From contig VBCA01000042.1 in the NCBI GenBank assembly GCA_005881575.1, positions 1 to 46,398 of the forward strand: a stretch of DNA of 46,398 bases, given 5' to 3'. This document shows, one piece after another, positions 8,094 through 16,446 of the stretch. How positions within the stretch are numbered: position 1 is the stretch's first letter; every line of letters starts with the position of its first letter. Below the pieces are notes generated by a model. The model did no database searches. It was not told the origin of the DNA and saw nothing but the letters and a program-made list of their open reading frames with translations. Position numbers and translations under genes: made by a program. Source of the stretch: Betaproteobacteria bacterium (GTDB lineage: Bacteria; Pseudomonadota; Gammaproteobacteria; Burkholderiales; SG8-39).

Positions 8094-9293
8094 TCAGATC
8101 ACGCGGATCTCGGGCAGCGGGAAGCCGTTAAAGCCGCTCGCGTAGGCCGTGGTGTAGGCGCCGGCGTTCCTGAGGTAAATATAGTCGCCCTCCTGCAGAT
8201 CGGAAGGGAGCGGCTCGTCGCGCATCACCACGTCGATCGAATCGCAGGTCGGTCCCGCGACGTTCCAGGGAATGTCCGGTCCGGAGCGGTCGGTGCGGAT
8301 CTTGTACTTGAGCCCTTCGGCCGTCTCGATGATGCCACCGAAAAGCCCCGCGTCCAGATGCATCCAGCGCTTGTTCGCGCGGGTCGCCGTCCCCATGATG
8401 CGGCAGACGAAATAGCCGGCGTCGGAGACCAGGAATCGGCCCGGCTCGGCGATCACCCTCACCGCGGCAGGGAACCCTTCCAGCGCCCGGTTGACGACCT
8501 CGCCGATCACCTCGATCGCCGGAATCGGCTTGACGTGCCTCACCGGGAAACCTCCGCCGATGTTCAGAAGCCGCGGATTGAGCCCCGCCTTCTGCATCTG
8601 GTCGAAAACGCCGCGCGATTTTTCGATGCCGACGCGCCAGTTTTCAGGATTGCGGCACTGCGAGCCCACGTGGAAGGCGACGCCCGCGAGGTCGACCTTG
8701 AGCCTCGCCGCTGTCACGACGATGTCGCGCATCTCGGAGGGGTGCGCGCCGAACTTGCCGGCCAGGGGCCAATCGCTGCCGATATTGGGCGTGTCGATGC
8801 GCAGGTACAGCCGGGCGTCCGCCTTGATCGACTGGATTTTCTTCAGCTCCTCGACCGAGTCGATCACGTACCAGAGGACGCCCCTCGAGCTCGCATGGGC
8901 GATCTGGTCGCGAGATTTGACCGGATTGGAGTAGAAGACATCGGCCGCGGGAACGCCCAGGGCGAGCAGGAGATCCAGCTCGGCGATAGAAGCGATCTCG
9001 AATCCCGCACCTTGCTCGAGCATGAGCTTGAGAATGCGGGGATCGGGGTTGGCCTTGACTGCGTAGTGCGGTAGCACACGCGGCATCGCCGCCGTGAAGC
9101 GCCGCGTCTTCTCGCGGACGATGGTGGAATCGATCAGGAGAAACGGCCTGTCGTAGCCGTCTTTGACTGCCGCCCGGACTTTCTCGAAATCCAGGCTCGA
9201 CTCGGGGTGCGAGTCGAAGAGGTGGGTTGCTTCGAACGCCTGCTGTCGGATGGATCGGATGGTCTTTTTAGCTACGCCGGCACGCATCTGCAT
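8094..9293 (-). CDS. Fold III PLP-dependent ornithine (ornithine/lysine) decarboxylase
   Basis: A 399-residue enzyme of the alanine racemase-like decarboxylase fold. It converts ornithine to putrescine and CO2, the first step to polyamines. The PLP lysine is K80 (PHYAVKANPDP). FHVGSQ, NIGGGFP and AEPGRFLV form the phosphate and active-site loops. C350-D351 (GPTCDSIDV) are the cross-subunit catalytic pair of eukaryote-type ornithine decarboxylase, which separates it from diaminopimelate decarboxylase. Lysine may be a second substrate. The start is the ATG at 9291-9293 with CTGGAG about 10 bases upstream. The transcript probably begins near 9486 and carries a short reading frame 22 bases before this gene. 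Confidence 0.9.
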   Translation of the reverse strand: MQMRAGVAKKTIRSIRQQAFEATHLFDSHPESSLDFEKVRAAVKDGYDRPFLLIDSTIVREKTRRFTAAMPRVLPHYAVKANPDPRILKLMLEQGAGFEIASIAELDLLLALGVPAADVFYSNPVKSRDQIAHASSRGVLWYVIDSVEELKKIQSIKADARLYLRIDTPNIGSDWPLAGKFGAHPSEMRDIVVTAARLKVDLAGVAFHVGSQCRNPENWRVGIEKSRGVFDQMQKAGLNPRLLNIGGGFPVRHVKPIPAIEVIGEVVNRALEGFPAAVRVIAEPGRFLVSDAGYFVCRIMGTATRANKRWMHLDAGLFGGIIETAEGLKYKIRTDRSGPDIPWNVAGPTCDSIDVVMRDEPLPSDLQEGDYIYLRNAGAYTTAYASGFNGFPLPEIRVI

Positions 9294-9315
9294 CGTTTAA
9301 GTCTCCAGGACGAAC

Positions 9316-9381
9316 CTACGTTACGGGAATGTCGAGTGCGAAAAAATCCTGCGAGCCGCGGTGCTCTCTCTTGCTTGTCAT
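9316..9381 (-). CDS. 21-codon leader reading frame upstream of ornithine decarboxylase
   Basis: An ATG at 9379-9381 opens a frame that stops with TAG at 9316-9318, giving 21 residues that begin MTSKREHRGS and end LDIPVT. Before it stands AAAGGAGGT (9386-9394), a perfect match to the 3' end of 16S rRNA at correct spacing, stronger than the site of the decarboxylase itself. The stop is 22 bases from the decarboxylase ATG. This is what a regulatory leader peptide or a translational coupling device would look like. It could instead be a small protein in its own right. No family is recognised. Confidence 0.55.
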   Translation of the reverse strand: MTSKREHRGSQDFFALDIPVT

Positions 9382-9492
9382 GATGACCTCCTTTGCGCGT
9401 GGTTTGCAGTTCAAATCCGATCTCCAAAAGCATCGGGCCCGGGTTTGACCGTCCGCTTTGCAGACAACCGAACCGGAGCCCGTATGCGCCCG

Positions 9493-9520
9493 ATTATAGG
9501 GGTTGCGTTTCCGAAATCAA
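9493..9520 (-). promoter_or_regulatory. Sigma-70 type promoter for the ornithine decarboxylase transcript
   Basis: On the minus strand, TTGATT (9515-9520) and TATAAT (9493-9498) are separated by 16 bases. Transcription would start near 9486, leaving a leader of roughly 190 bases before the decarboxylase and about 105 before the leader reading frame. It sits in the 256-base stretch between the leader frame and dcd, which holds nothing else that could be recognised. Confidence 0.6.
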
Positions 9521-9637
9521 GCGGAATCTTCGGCATTCTGCGCACCTCCCGCGCGCCGGCAGTTCTCTCCGCCGCCGCTGGACCACAATGTATGGTAGGC
9601 GCGGTGAGCCCGAAACGCAATAGGGAGTGGATGGAAT

Positions 9638-10204
9638 TCAGATCTTGGGCAGTGTTACACCTTTCTGTCCCTGGTATTTCCCGCGGCGGTCCTTGTACGA
9701 AGTCTCGCAGACTTCGTCGGACTCGATGAAGATCACCTGGGCCACGCCCTCGTTGGCGTAGATCTTGGCGGGCAGCGGAGTGGTGTTGGAGAACTCCAGC
9801 GTGACGTGCCCCTCCCATTCGGGCTCGAGCGGCGTGACGTTGACGATGATCCCGCAGCGGGCGTAGGTCGATTTCCCCAAGCAGATGGTGAGCACGTTCC
9901 GGGGAATGCGGAAGTACTCGACCGTTCGCGCCAGGGCGAAGGAGTTGGGCGGGATGATGCAGGAGTCGCCTTTGACGTCCACGAAGGACTTGTCGTCGAA
10001 ATTCTTGGGGTCGACGATGGTCGAGTTGAGATTGGTGAACAGCTTGAATTCATTCGAACAACGCACGTCGTAACCGTAGCTCGAAGTGCCGTAGGAAACG
10101 ATACGCTGCCCCTTGACCTCCTTCACCTGACCCGGCTCGAACGGCTCGATCATGCGGTGCTCGGCCGCCATCCGGCGGATCCACTTGTCCGACTTGATGC
10201 TCAT
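9638..10204 (-). CDS. dcd: dCTP deaminase
   Basis: A 188-residue enzyme that deaminates dCTP to dUTP for thymidylate synthesis. Family signatures seen are [13 protein letters not shown] at the start, [12 protein letters not shown], the catalytic region [29 protein letters not shown], and [23 protein letters not shown]. The length equals the family norm. The ATG at 10202-10204 is chosen; a TTG two codons upstream is less likely. It begins 13 bases after the apbC stop on the same strand, a pairing usual in betaproteobacteria, so the two are probably cotranscribed. Confidence 0.97.
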   Translation of the reverse strand: MSIKSDKWIRRMAAEHRMIEPFEPGQVKEVKGQRIVSYGTSSYGYDVRCSNEFKLFTNLNSTIVDPKNFDDKSFVDVKGDSCIIPPNSFALARTVEYFRIPRNVLTICLGKSTYARCGIIVNVTPLEPEWEGHVTLEFSNTTPLPAKIYANEGVAQVIFIESDEVCETSYKDRRGKYQGQKGVTLPKI

Positions 10205-10217
10205 CGGCAATGAGCCC

Positions 10218-11309
10218 TCAGGTATCCTTGGACACGACGATGTTCGGAAACTTCGAGGTCATGTCCCTGGCGGACTCGGCGATCTTGACCGCAAGCCTGC
10301 GCCCGATCGCCCTGTAGATCTCCGCCGCCCGGCTTTCCGGGTCGGCTACCACGGTCGGCTTGCCCGAATCCGCCTGCTCGCGGATTGCGATGTCGAGCGG
10401 TAGTGCCCCGAGCAGCTCGACGCCGTATTCCTTGCACATGCGCTCGGCCCCGCCTTGACCGAAGATATGCTCCTCGTGGCCGCATTGGGAGCAGATGTGG
10501 GTACTCATGTTCTCCACGATCCCGAGGATGGGAATACCGACTTTCTCGAACATCTTGAGTCCCTTGCGGGCGTCGATGAGCGCGATGTCCTGAGGCGTGG
10601 TGACGATCACCACTCCGGTGACCGGGACTTTCTGGGCGAGGGTGAGCTGGATGTCTCCGGTTCCGGGCGGCATGTCGACGATGAGGTAATCGACGTCCTT
10701 CCAGCGGGTGTCCTTGAGGAGCTGTTCGAGGGCCTGGGTCACCATCGGCCCGCGCCAGACCATCGGGGTATCGATGTCGATGAGAAAGCCGATCGAGATC
10801 GCCTGGATGCCGTGGCCCATCATAGGCTCGAGCGTCTTGCCGTCTCTGGACTCGGGCCGACCGGCGATGCCGAGCATCATCGGCTGCGAGGGTCCATAGA
10901 TATCGGCATCGAGCACCCCGACGCTCGCTCCTTCCGCCGCGAGCGCGAGAGCCAGATTCACGGCTGTCGTCGATTTTCCCACCCCGCCCTTGCCGGAGGC
11001 GACCGCGACGATGTTCTTCACCCCGGGAATCAGCTTGACCCCGCGCTGCACCGTGTGGGAAATGATCTTGCTCGTGACACTGACGTTCACGGCGCTCACG
11101 CCTGGGATGCCGCGGAGCTTGCCTGCGATGAGTTTGCGGATCGGATCGAGCTGGGTCTTGGCGGGATAGCCGAGCTCGATCTCGAGCGAGACGCTGCCGC
11201 CTTCCAGTTTGATGTTTCTCGCCGACTTGGTCGCAACGAAATCCTTGCCCGTATTCGGGTCAATGACTTCCTTGAGCGCAGCGTGAACTTGTTCCTGGGT
11301 GACTGACAT
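10218..11309 (-). CDS. apbC: Mrp/ApbC iron-sulfur cluster carrier ATPase
   Basis: A 363-residue P-loop protein that binds and delivers Fe-S clusters to apo-proteins. The N-terminal MIP18/DUF59-type domain (about 1-85) is followed by the deviant Walker A motif GKGGVGKST (about 106-114), switch region [10 protein letters not shown], Walker B-like [11 protein letters not shown], and a C-terminal CSQCG pair that holds the bridging cluster. It is the first gene of apbC-dcd. In many betaproteobacteria it faces metG directly; here a three-gene cassette lies between them. Confidence 0.96.
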   Translation of the reverse strand: MSVTQEQVHAALKEVIDPNTGKDFVATKSARNIKLEGGSVSLEIELGYPAKTQLDPIRKLIAGKLRGIPGVSAVNVSVTSKIISHTVQRGVKLIPGVKNIVAVASGKGGVGKSTTAVNLALALAAEGASVGVLDADIYGPSQPMMLGIAGRPESRDGKTLEPMMGHGIQAISIGFLIDIDTPMVWRGPMVTQALEQLLKDTRWKDVDYLIVDMPPGTGDIQLTLAQKVPVTGVVIVTTPQDIALIDARKGLKMFEKVGIPILGIVENMSTHICSQCGHEEHIFGQGGAERMCKEYGVELLGALPLDIAIREQADSGKPTVVADPESRAAEIYRAIGRRLAVKIAESARDMTSKFPNIVVSKDT

Positions 11310-11480
11310 GGTGGTTCACGCGATTTCCGTCGCGCGAGACGCTACCGGCTCTGGCAATGGGTTGATATTCTAGCAACTTTGCGGTGCCTGCCACGCCCTG
11401 CCGCGGTAGAATGAGGCCCCAAGGGAACACGGGCCGCACACGTGCGGGGGAGCCCGGCAGGCAGACTGCGGTGGACAAAG

Positions 11481-12740
11481 ATGGCGGAGCATACCAATCG
11501 AACATTCATCTGCAGCGTGCTCTTTCTCGACATCGTCGAGTACTCGCAGCGCTCGGTCGCCGAGCAAATAGCGCTGAAAGAACGCTTCAACGCCGTCCTG
11601 ACAGAGGCGATCGCAGGCGTCGCCACCGACGATCGCATCATCCTCGACACCGGGGACGGCGCGGCCGTGAGTTTTCTCGGGGACCCCGAAGATACCTTGT
11701 TCGCGGGAATGAGCCTGCGCGATGCCGTTGCCGGCCAAGACGTCACCAGCGGCCCGCAACTGCAGATCCGCGTCGGCGTCAACCTCGGACCGGTGAGACT
11801 CGTAAAGGACATCAACGGCCAGCCCAACATCATCGGCGATGGGATCAACGTAGCGCAGCGCGTCATGAGCTTCGCCGAGCCAGGCCAGATCCTCGTTTCG
11901 CGCTCGTATTACGACGTGATGGCGCGCCTCTCCGAGGACTACGCGAAATTGTTTCACTACGAAGGAGCCAAGACCGACAAGCACGTGCGCGAGCACGAGG
12001 TCTACGCGATCAGCTCGGCGCCGAGCAATCTGCGGCGAACAGTCCCCGCGCCTGCGCCGAAACCGACGTTACGTCTTCCGAGCCTGCACATCCCGAAATT
12101 CCTGAAGCTACGCCCCAGGACCTGGCCGGATACGCTGGCGGTCAACGGCAAGTTGCTCGTCGCTGCGCCGCTCGCGTTCACGCTGATCGTCGGGACAGGG
12201 GTCATCGCGCGCAGTCACCGGAACTCAGACGGCGAGGCGAAAATGGTGGTATCAGTGGCGCCACCGTCGGCAGCGCCCAGGATCGGGCCGACCAAGGTCG
12301 AGGCGCCGGAATCCGCGCCTGCGCAGGTGGAAGAGCCGGAAGCGCCGCCGCAAGCCGCGGAGCCGACTGCGCCACGCAGGGGGCGGGACGCAGTCGCGAC
12401 CCCCAAAGCCGGTGCGCCGCTGCAAACGGCGAGAGTGAACGAGACCGGCGCAGGGCTCAAGGACAAGGAAATAGCGTCGGCGCCGGGGCCGAGCGAAGCG
12501 GAGGTTGTCGCAGCAGTCCCTGCTCCCCGCGATGCCACGCTCAATATCGTCGCCCTGCCCTGGGCGGAGGTTTTCGTGGACGGGACGAGACAGGGAGTCA
12601 GTCCTCCGTTGCGAGCTATCCCCCTCAGGCCGGGCAAACATCGGGTAGAGTTGAGGAACGGGTCGTTTCCGGCCCACATCCAGACAGTCGAATTGAAGCC
12701 GGGCACGGAGCTCAGCATCACGCACCGATTCCGCCGCTGA
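11481..12740 (+). CDS. Class III nucleotide cyclase homologue with PEGA domain
   Basis: A 419-residue protein. Residues 1-170 form a class III cyclase domain with metal aspartates D17 (LFLDIVEYS) and D59 (DTGDG) and the transition-state pair N123/R127 (INVAQR). At the two purine-selecting positions of classical adenylate cyclases (Lys and Asp), alignment by eye gives L55 and N116, so the substrate is uncertain. One membrane helix (about 218-235) precedes a Pro/Ala-rich linker and a C-terminal PEGA domain (about 345-415), which probably lies outside the inner membrane. The ATG at 11481 with GGTGGA is preferred to the frame's earlier ATG at 11442. It is followed after 7 bases by a TssQ-like lipoprotein gene. 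Confidence 0.8.
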   Translation: MAEHTNRTFICSVLFLDIVEYSQRSVAEQIALKERFNAVLTEAIAGVATDDRIILDTGDGAAVSFLGDPEDTLFAGMSLRDAVAGQDVTSGPQLQIRVGVNLGPVRLVKDINGQPNIIGDGINVAQRVMSFAEPGQILVSRSYYDVMARLSEDYAKLFHYEGAKTDKHVREHEVYAISSAPSNLRRTVPAPAPKPTLRLPSLHIPKFLKLRPRTWPDTLAVNGKLLVAAPLAFTLIVGTGVIARSHRNSDGEAKMVVSVAPPSAAPRIGPTKVEAPESAPAQVEEPEAPPQAAEPTAPRRGRDAVATPKAGAPLQTARVNETGAGLKDKEIASAPGPSEAEVVAAVPAPRDATLNIVALPWAEVFVDGTRQGVSPPLRAIPLRPGKHRVELRNGSFPAHIQTVELKPGTELSITHRFRR

Positions 12741-12747
12741 AAGGGCC

Positions 12748-13110
12748 ATGGCCGCTTATCGCGCTCTCGCGTCGTTGCTCGTTTGCCTGGTGATATCCGG
12801 ATGCGGGACGTTCTCGAGCAAGGGCGAACCGGAACTCGAATTCGGAATAAGGGCCTACGAGGACGGCGAGCTCGCTTACGCCGCGAGGCTGCTGCAGCTG
12901 AGCCTCGACTCGGGGCTGGGCGGCGCGTCCAACCGGATGAAGGCCCATAAATACCTCGCTTTCATCCATTGCGCTTCCGGTCGGATTCAGCAGTGCCGCG
13001 ACGAATTCCGGATGGCGCTGGAAGTCGATTCCTCGTTCGACCTCCGGGACGACGAGACCGGACACCCGATCTGGGGTCCTGCATTCCGCAGCGTGAAACC
13101 GAAGAAATAG
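12748..13110 (+). CDS. tssQ: TssQ-family type VI secretion-associated lipoprotein
   Basis: A 120-residue lipoprotein: signal peptide with lipobox VISGC (modified C19), then a TPR-like helical region (FGIRAYEDGELAYAARLLQLSL, KYLAFIHCASGRIQQCRDEFRMALEVD) and the ending GHPIWGPAFRSVK. The CRxEFxxAL, FDL and GHPxWGPxF pattern matches TssQ-family lipoproteins of betaproteobacterial type VI secretion loci. None of the structural type VI genes is in this window. The gene is 7 bases after the cyclase homologue and 7 bases before the kinase, which indicates one transcript. Confidence 0.75.
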   Translation: MAAYRALASLLVCLVISGCGTFSSKGEPELEFGIRAYEDGELAYAARLLQLSLDSGLGGASNRMKAHKYLAFIHCASGRIQQCRDEFRMALEVDSSFDLRDDETGHPIWGPAFRSVKPKK

Positions 13111-13117
13111 CCGGACG

Positions 13118-14323
13118 ATGACTGAACCCTGGCTGCTGGGCCGCTACGAGATCGTCGCCGAGCTGGGCAAAGGCGCTATGGGTGTGGTGTACCGCGCGAA
13201 CGATCCCATGCTCAACCGCATCCTGGCGATCAAGACCATCAATACGGAGGAGGCCGGGCACGAGGGCATGGCGGAGTACGAGGCGCGCTTCTACACCGAG
13301 GCCAAGGCGGCGGGCAGCCTGAACCATCCCAACATCATCATCATCTACGACATCGGAAAAAGCGGGCACCTGGTGTACATGGCCATGGAGTACATCGAGG
13401 GCCACGAGCTGCGCGAGCTCCTCGCGCAGGGACAATCGCTGCCGGTCGTGCAGGCGGTCGACGTCGCCGCCCAGGTCGGAGAGGGCCTTGCCTACGCCCA
13501 CCAGCACCAGGTCGTCCATCGGGACATCAAGCCCGCCAACATCATGATCACCCCGGAAGGGCGAGCGAAAATCGCCGACTTCGGCATCGCCCGGATGCGC
13601 TCGAGCGAGACCCGCACACAGACCGGCGTGATCATGGGCTCGCCCAAGTACATTTCGCCCGAACAGGTCGTGGGAAAGCGCGCCGATCATCGCTCGGACA
13701 TCTTTTCGCTCGGGGTGATCCTCTACGAGTGCCTGACCGGGTCCACCCCGTTCAACGGAGAAGGCTTGAGCGCCTTGATGTATCAGATCACCAACCACGA
13801 TCCGGCGCCGCCCAGCTCGGCCAATCCGCAAGTGCCGGTGATGCTCGACTACATCATCGCCAAGGTGCTCGCCAAGGCACCGGAAGCGCGCTACCAGAGC
13901 GCTGCCGATTTTGCGAACGACCTGCGCGAGTGCAGGCTGCAGATGGAAACGGGACAGCAGGGCACGGGCCCCGCCCTCTTGACGACCCGGCCGCCGATTC
14001 CCGTGGCGCCGCAGGCCGCGACAGCCCCGATTGCGCAGAGTCCGGGAGGGAAATCGGGCGAAGAGGACGCGCCGGCGCCCTCGCCGACCAAGGGCATCTC
14101 GCGCGCGTTCGATTCGCAGGAGGCGACCCAGCGCCTCATGCGCCAGATCGGCGCGGACGGGACAACCGAGTTCGTTTCGACCAAATCCATTTCCGCGACG
14201 TCGATCTCGCGCGACCGGGCCCTGCGCCCCGGAGAGCGGCCTTGGGGACAGCGCGAAAACGTGATCATGGCCGCCACCGTCGGGGCGGCGGTCGTCATCG
14301 CGACGGTGATCGCTCTGGTCTGA
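13118..14323 (+). CDS. Hanks-type Ser/Thr protein kinase, tail-anchored
   Basis: A 401-residue kinase. The catalytic domain (about 9-270) is complete: GKGAMG loop (17-22), K39 in AIK, E61, HRDIKPAN (134-141), DFG (154-156), and SPEQ in the activation segment. A low-complexity linker rich in Pro, Ala, Thr and Ser follows, which could carry autophosphorylation sites. A membrane helix occupies the last 20 residues (VIMAATVGAAVVIATVIALV), so there is no external sensor domain, unlike PknB with PASTA repeats. Kinases of this type act with FHA proteins in type VI secretion, which fits the neighbouring TssQ-like lipoprotein. It ends 66 bases before the metG start. Confidence 0.92.
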   Translation: MTEPWLLGRYEIVAELGKGAMGVVYRANDPMLNRILAIKTINTEEAGHEGMAEYEARFYTEAKAAGSLNHPNIIIIYDIGKSGHLVYMAMEYIEGHELRELLAQGQSLPVVQAVDVAAQVGEGLAYAHQHQVVHRDIKPANIMITPEGRAKIADFGIARMRSSETRTQTGVIMGSPKYISPEQVVGKRADHRSDIFSLGVILYECLTGSTPFNGEGLSALMYQITNHDPAPPSSANPQVPVMLDYIIAKVLAKAPEARYQSAADFANDLRECRLQMETGQQGTGPALLTTRPPIPVAPQAATAPIAQSPGGKSGEEDAPAPSPTKGISRAFDSQEATQRLMRQIGADGTTEFVSTKSISATSISRDRALRPGERPWGQRENVIMAATVGAAVVIATVIALV

Positions 14324-14389
14324 GCCCTGACCCGCCGCGCGCCCGACGCGAGGCGCGAGGCGATAGAATGACGGCTTTTGAAAGTCAGC

Positions 14390-16444
14390 ATGCCCCGCCG
14401 GCTGTTCGTCACCACCGCCCTGCCCTACGCGAACGGCCCGTTCCACATCGGCCACATCATGGAATACATCCAGGCGGACATCTGGGTGCGATTCCAGCGC
14501 ATGCAGGGCCACGAGGTGCACTTCATCGGTGCCGACGACGCTCACGGCGCGCCGATCATGCTCGCGGCGGAAAAGGCCGGAAAGCCGCCCGAGCAATTCA
14601 TTGCGGAAATCGCTGCGGGGCGCAAGCAATACCTCGACGGCTTTCACATTGAGTTCGACAACTGGCATTCGACCCACTCGAAAGAGAACACCGAGCTCTC
14701 GCAGGACATCTACCGCAAGCTCGACGGGGCGAGGTTGGTCTACAAGAAGGCGGTCGAACAGTTTTTCGATCCGGTGAAAGGCATGTTCCTCGCCGATCGC
14801 TACATCAAGGGCGAGTGCCCGAACTGCGGAACGAAGGATCAGTACGGAGACGCCTGCGAGAATTGCGGCACTGTCTATTCGCCCACGAAGCTGAAGAATC
14901 CGTATTCAACGCTCTCCGGTGCGAAACCCGAGCTGCGCTCTTCCGATCACCTTTTCTTCAAGCTCTCGGACGAAAAGTGCGTCAATTTCCTGCGCGAGTG
15001 GCTGGAGCAGCCCGGCCGGTTGCAGCCCCAGGTGGTCAACAAGGCTTGGGAGTGGCTGGACGGCGAAGGCGACAAGGCGCTCGCCGACTGGGACATCTCG
15101 CGCGACGCGCCTTACTTCGGCATCCCGATCCCCGGCCTTCCGGGAAAATATTTCTACGTCTGGCTCGACGCGCCGATCGGCTACCTCGCCTCGCTGAAAA
15201 ACTATTTCGATACCGGCAAGGCGCGCAAGAGCGGCGAGACGCGCGGCTTCGCGGAGTTCCTTGCCGCGCGGGACACGGAGATGATCCACTTCATCGGCAA
15301 GGACATCATCTACTTCCACACCTTGTTCTGGCCGGCGATGCTGAAATTTTCCGGTTACAAGACGCCCGACCAGATCAACGTCCACGGCTTCATCACCGTC
15401 TCGGGCGACAAGATGTCGAAATCGCGCGGCACAGGGATCGACCCGTTGCGCTATCTCGAGCTCGGGATGAATCCGGAATGGCTGAGGTATTACATCGCAG
15501 CGAAGCTGAATGGCAATGTCGAGGATATCGATTTTGACCCGGATGATTTCTTGGCTCGAGTAAATAGTGACCTAGTCGGAAAGTACGTCAATATCGCCAG
15601 TCGCGCCGCCGGGTTTCTCAACAAGCAGTTCGACGGGAAACTCTTACCCGTCGATTCCGATCGGGTAGTGGCCACCGCGAAATGGACGATGCTGGCGATC
15701 GATGCCGAAGAGCGGATCGCCGGACACTATGAACAAAGGGAATTCGGAAAAGTCGTTCGCGAGACGATGGAGCTCGCGGACCGAATCAATGAAGCGATTG
15801 ACCGCGAGAAACCCTGGGAACTCGCCAAGCGCCCGGATCAGAAGCAGCGCCTGCACGAGGTGTGCTCGGACAGCATCGATGCATTTCGGCGCCTCACACT
15901 GTTCTTGGCGCCGATTCTGCCGAAAACGTCGGAGCGGGTTGCGACTCTGCTCGGGCTCAAGCTCCCGTTGAAATGGAACCAGCTCGGGGAACCGTTGCAC
16001 AGCATCAGACAATATGAACACTTGATCACCCGTGTCGAAGAAAAACAGCTCGACGCGCTGTTCGAACCGCCATCGGAGAAAGCCGCGATGACCACGCCCG
16101 CCAGCCCGTCGACAGACGGAACGATATCGATCGAGGAGTTCTCCAAAGTCGACCTCCGCATCGCCAAAATCGTCAAAGCCGAACGCGTCGACGGCGCGGA
16201 CAAGCTCTTGAAGCTCACGCTCGACACCGGCAGCGGGACTCGCACGGTGTTCGCCGGCATCAAGTCCGCGTACGATCCGGCGAAGCTCGAAGGCCGTCTC
16301 ACGGTGATGGTCGCGAATCTCGCGCCGCGCAAGATGAAGTTCGGCGTTTCCGAAGGCATGGTGCTCGCTGCTTCCGGGGACGGGCCGGGTCTATTCCTTC
16401 TTTCCCCCGACAGCGGCGCTCAAGCCGGGATGAAGGTGAAGTAG
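14390..16444 (+). CDS. metG: Methionyl-tRNA synthetase
   Basis: A 684-residue enzyme that charges tRNA-Met. Seen are the HIGH motif as HIGH (19-22), a single-zinc knuckle CPNCG...CENCG in the connective domain, the KMSKS loop ([17 protein letters not shown]), an anticodon-binding helical domain, and a C-terminal EMAPII-like tRNA-binding dimerisation domain (from about 580: [23 protein letters not shown]). The ATG at 14390 is chosen over a TTG at 14378 because [16 protein letters not shown] fits the family start. TAGAAT at 14366-14371 may be its -10 box. Only 2 bases separate its stop from the next gene, the first of the hydrogenase-4-like operon. Confidence 0.98.
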   Translation: MPRRLFVTTALPYANGPFHIGHIMEYIQADIWVRFQRMQGHEVHFIGADDAHGAPIMLAAEKAGKPPEQFIAEIAAGRKQYLDGFHIEFDNWHSTHSKENTELSQDIYRKLDGARLVYKKAVEQFFDPVKGMFLADRYIKGECPNCGTKDQYGDACENCGTVYSPTKLKNPYSTLSGAKPELRSSDHLFFKLSDEKCVNFLREWLEQPGRLQPQVVNKAWEWLDGEGDKALADWDISRDAPYFGIPIPGLPGKYFYVWLDAPIGYLASLKNYFDTGKARKSGETRGFAEFLAARDTEMIHFIGKDIIYFHTLFWPAMLKFSGYKTPDQINVHGFITVSGDKMSKSRGTGIDPLRYLELGMNPEWLRYYIAAKLNGNVEDIDFDPDDFLARVNSDLVGKYVNIASRAAGFLNKQFDGKLLPVDSDRVVATAKWTMLAIDAEERIAGHYEQREFGKVVRETMELADRINEAIDREKPWELAKRPDQKQRLHEVCSDSIDAFRRLTLFLAPILPKTSERVATLLGLKLPLKWNQLGEPLHSIRQYEHLITRVEEKQLDALFEPPSEKAAMTTPASPSTDGTISIEEFSKVDLRIAKIVKAERVDGADKLLKLTLDTGSGTRTVFAGIKSAYDPAKLEGRLTVMVANLAPRKMKFGVSEGMVLAASGDGPGLFLLSPDSGAQAGMKVK

Positions 16445-16446
16445 GA

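Noticed and set aside
14378-14389. TTG start for metG four codons upstream
   Set aside because: The ATG at 14390 gives the usual family N-terminus, and no better ribosome site supports the TTG.
12962-14677. Minus-strand frame (571 residues) opposite the kinase and metG start
   Set aside because: It runs antisense to two recognised genes and has composition typical of a shadow frame.
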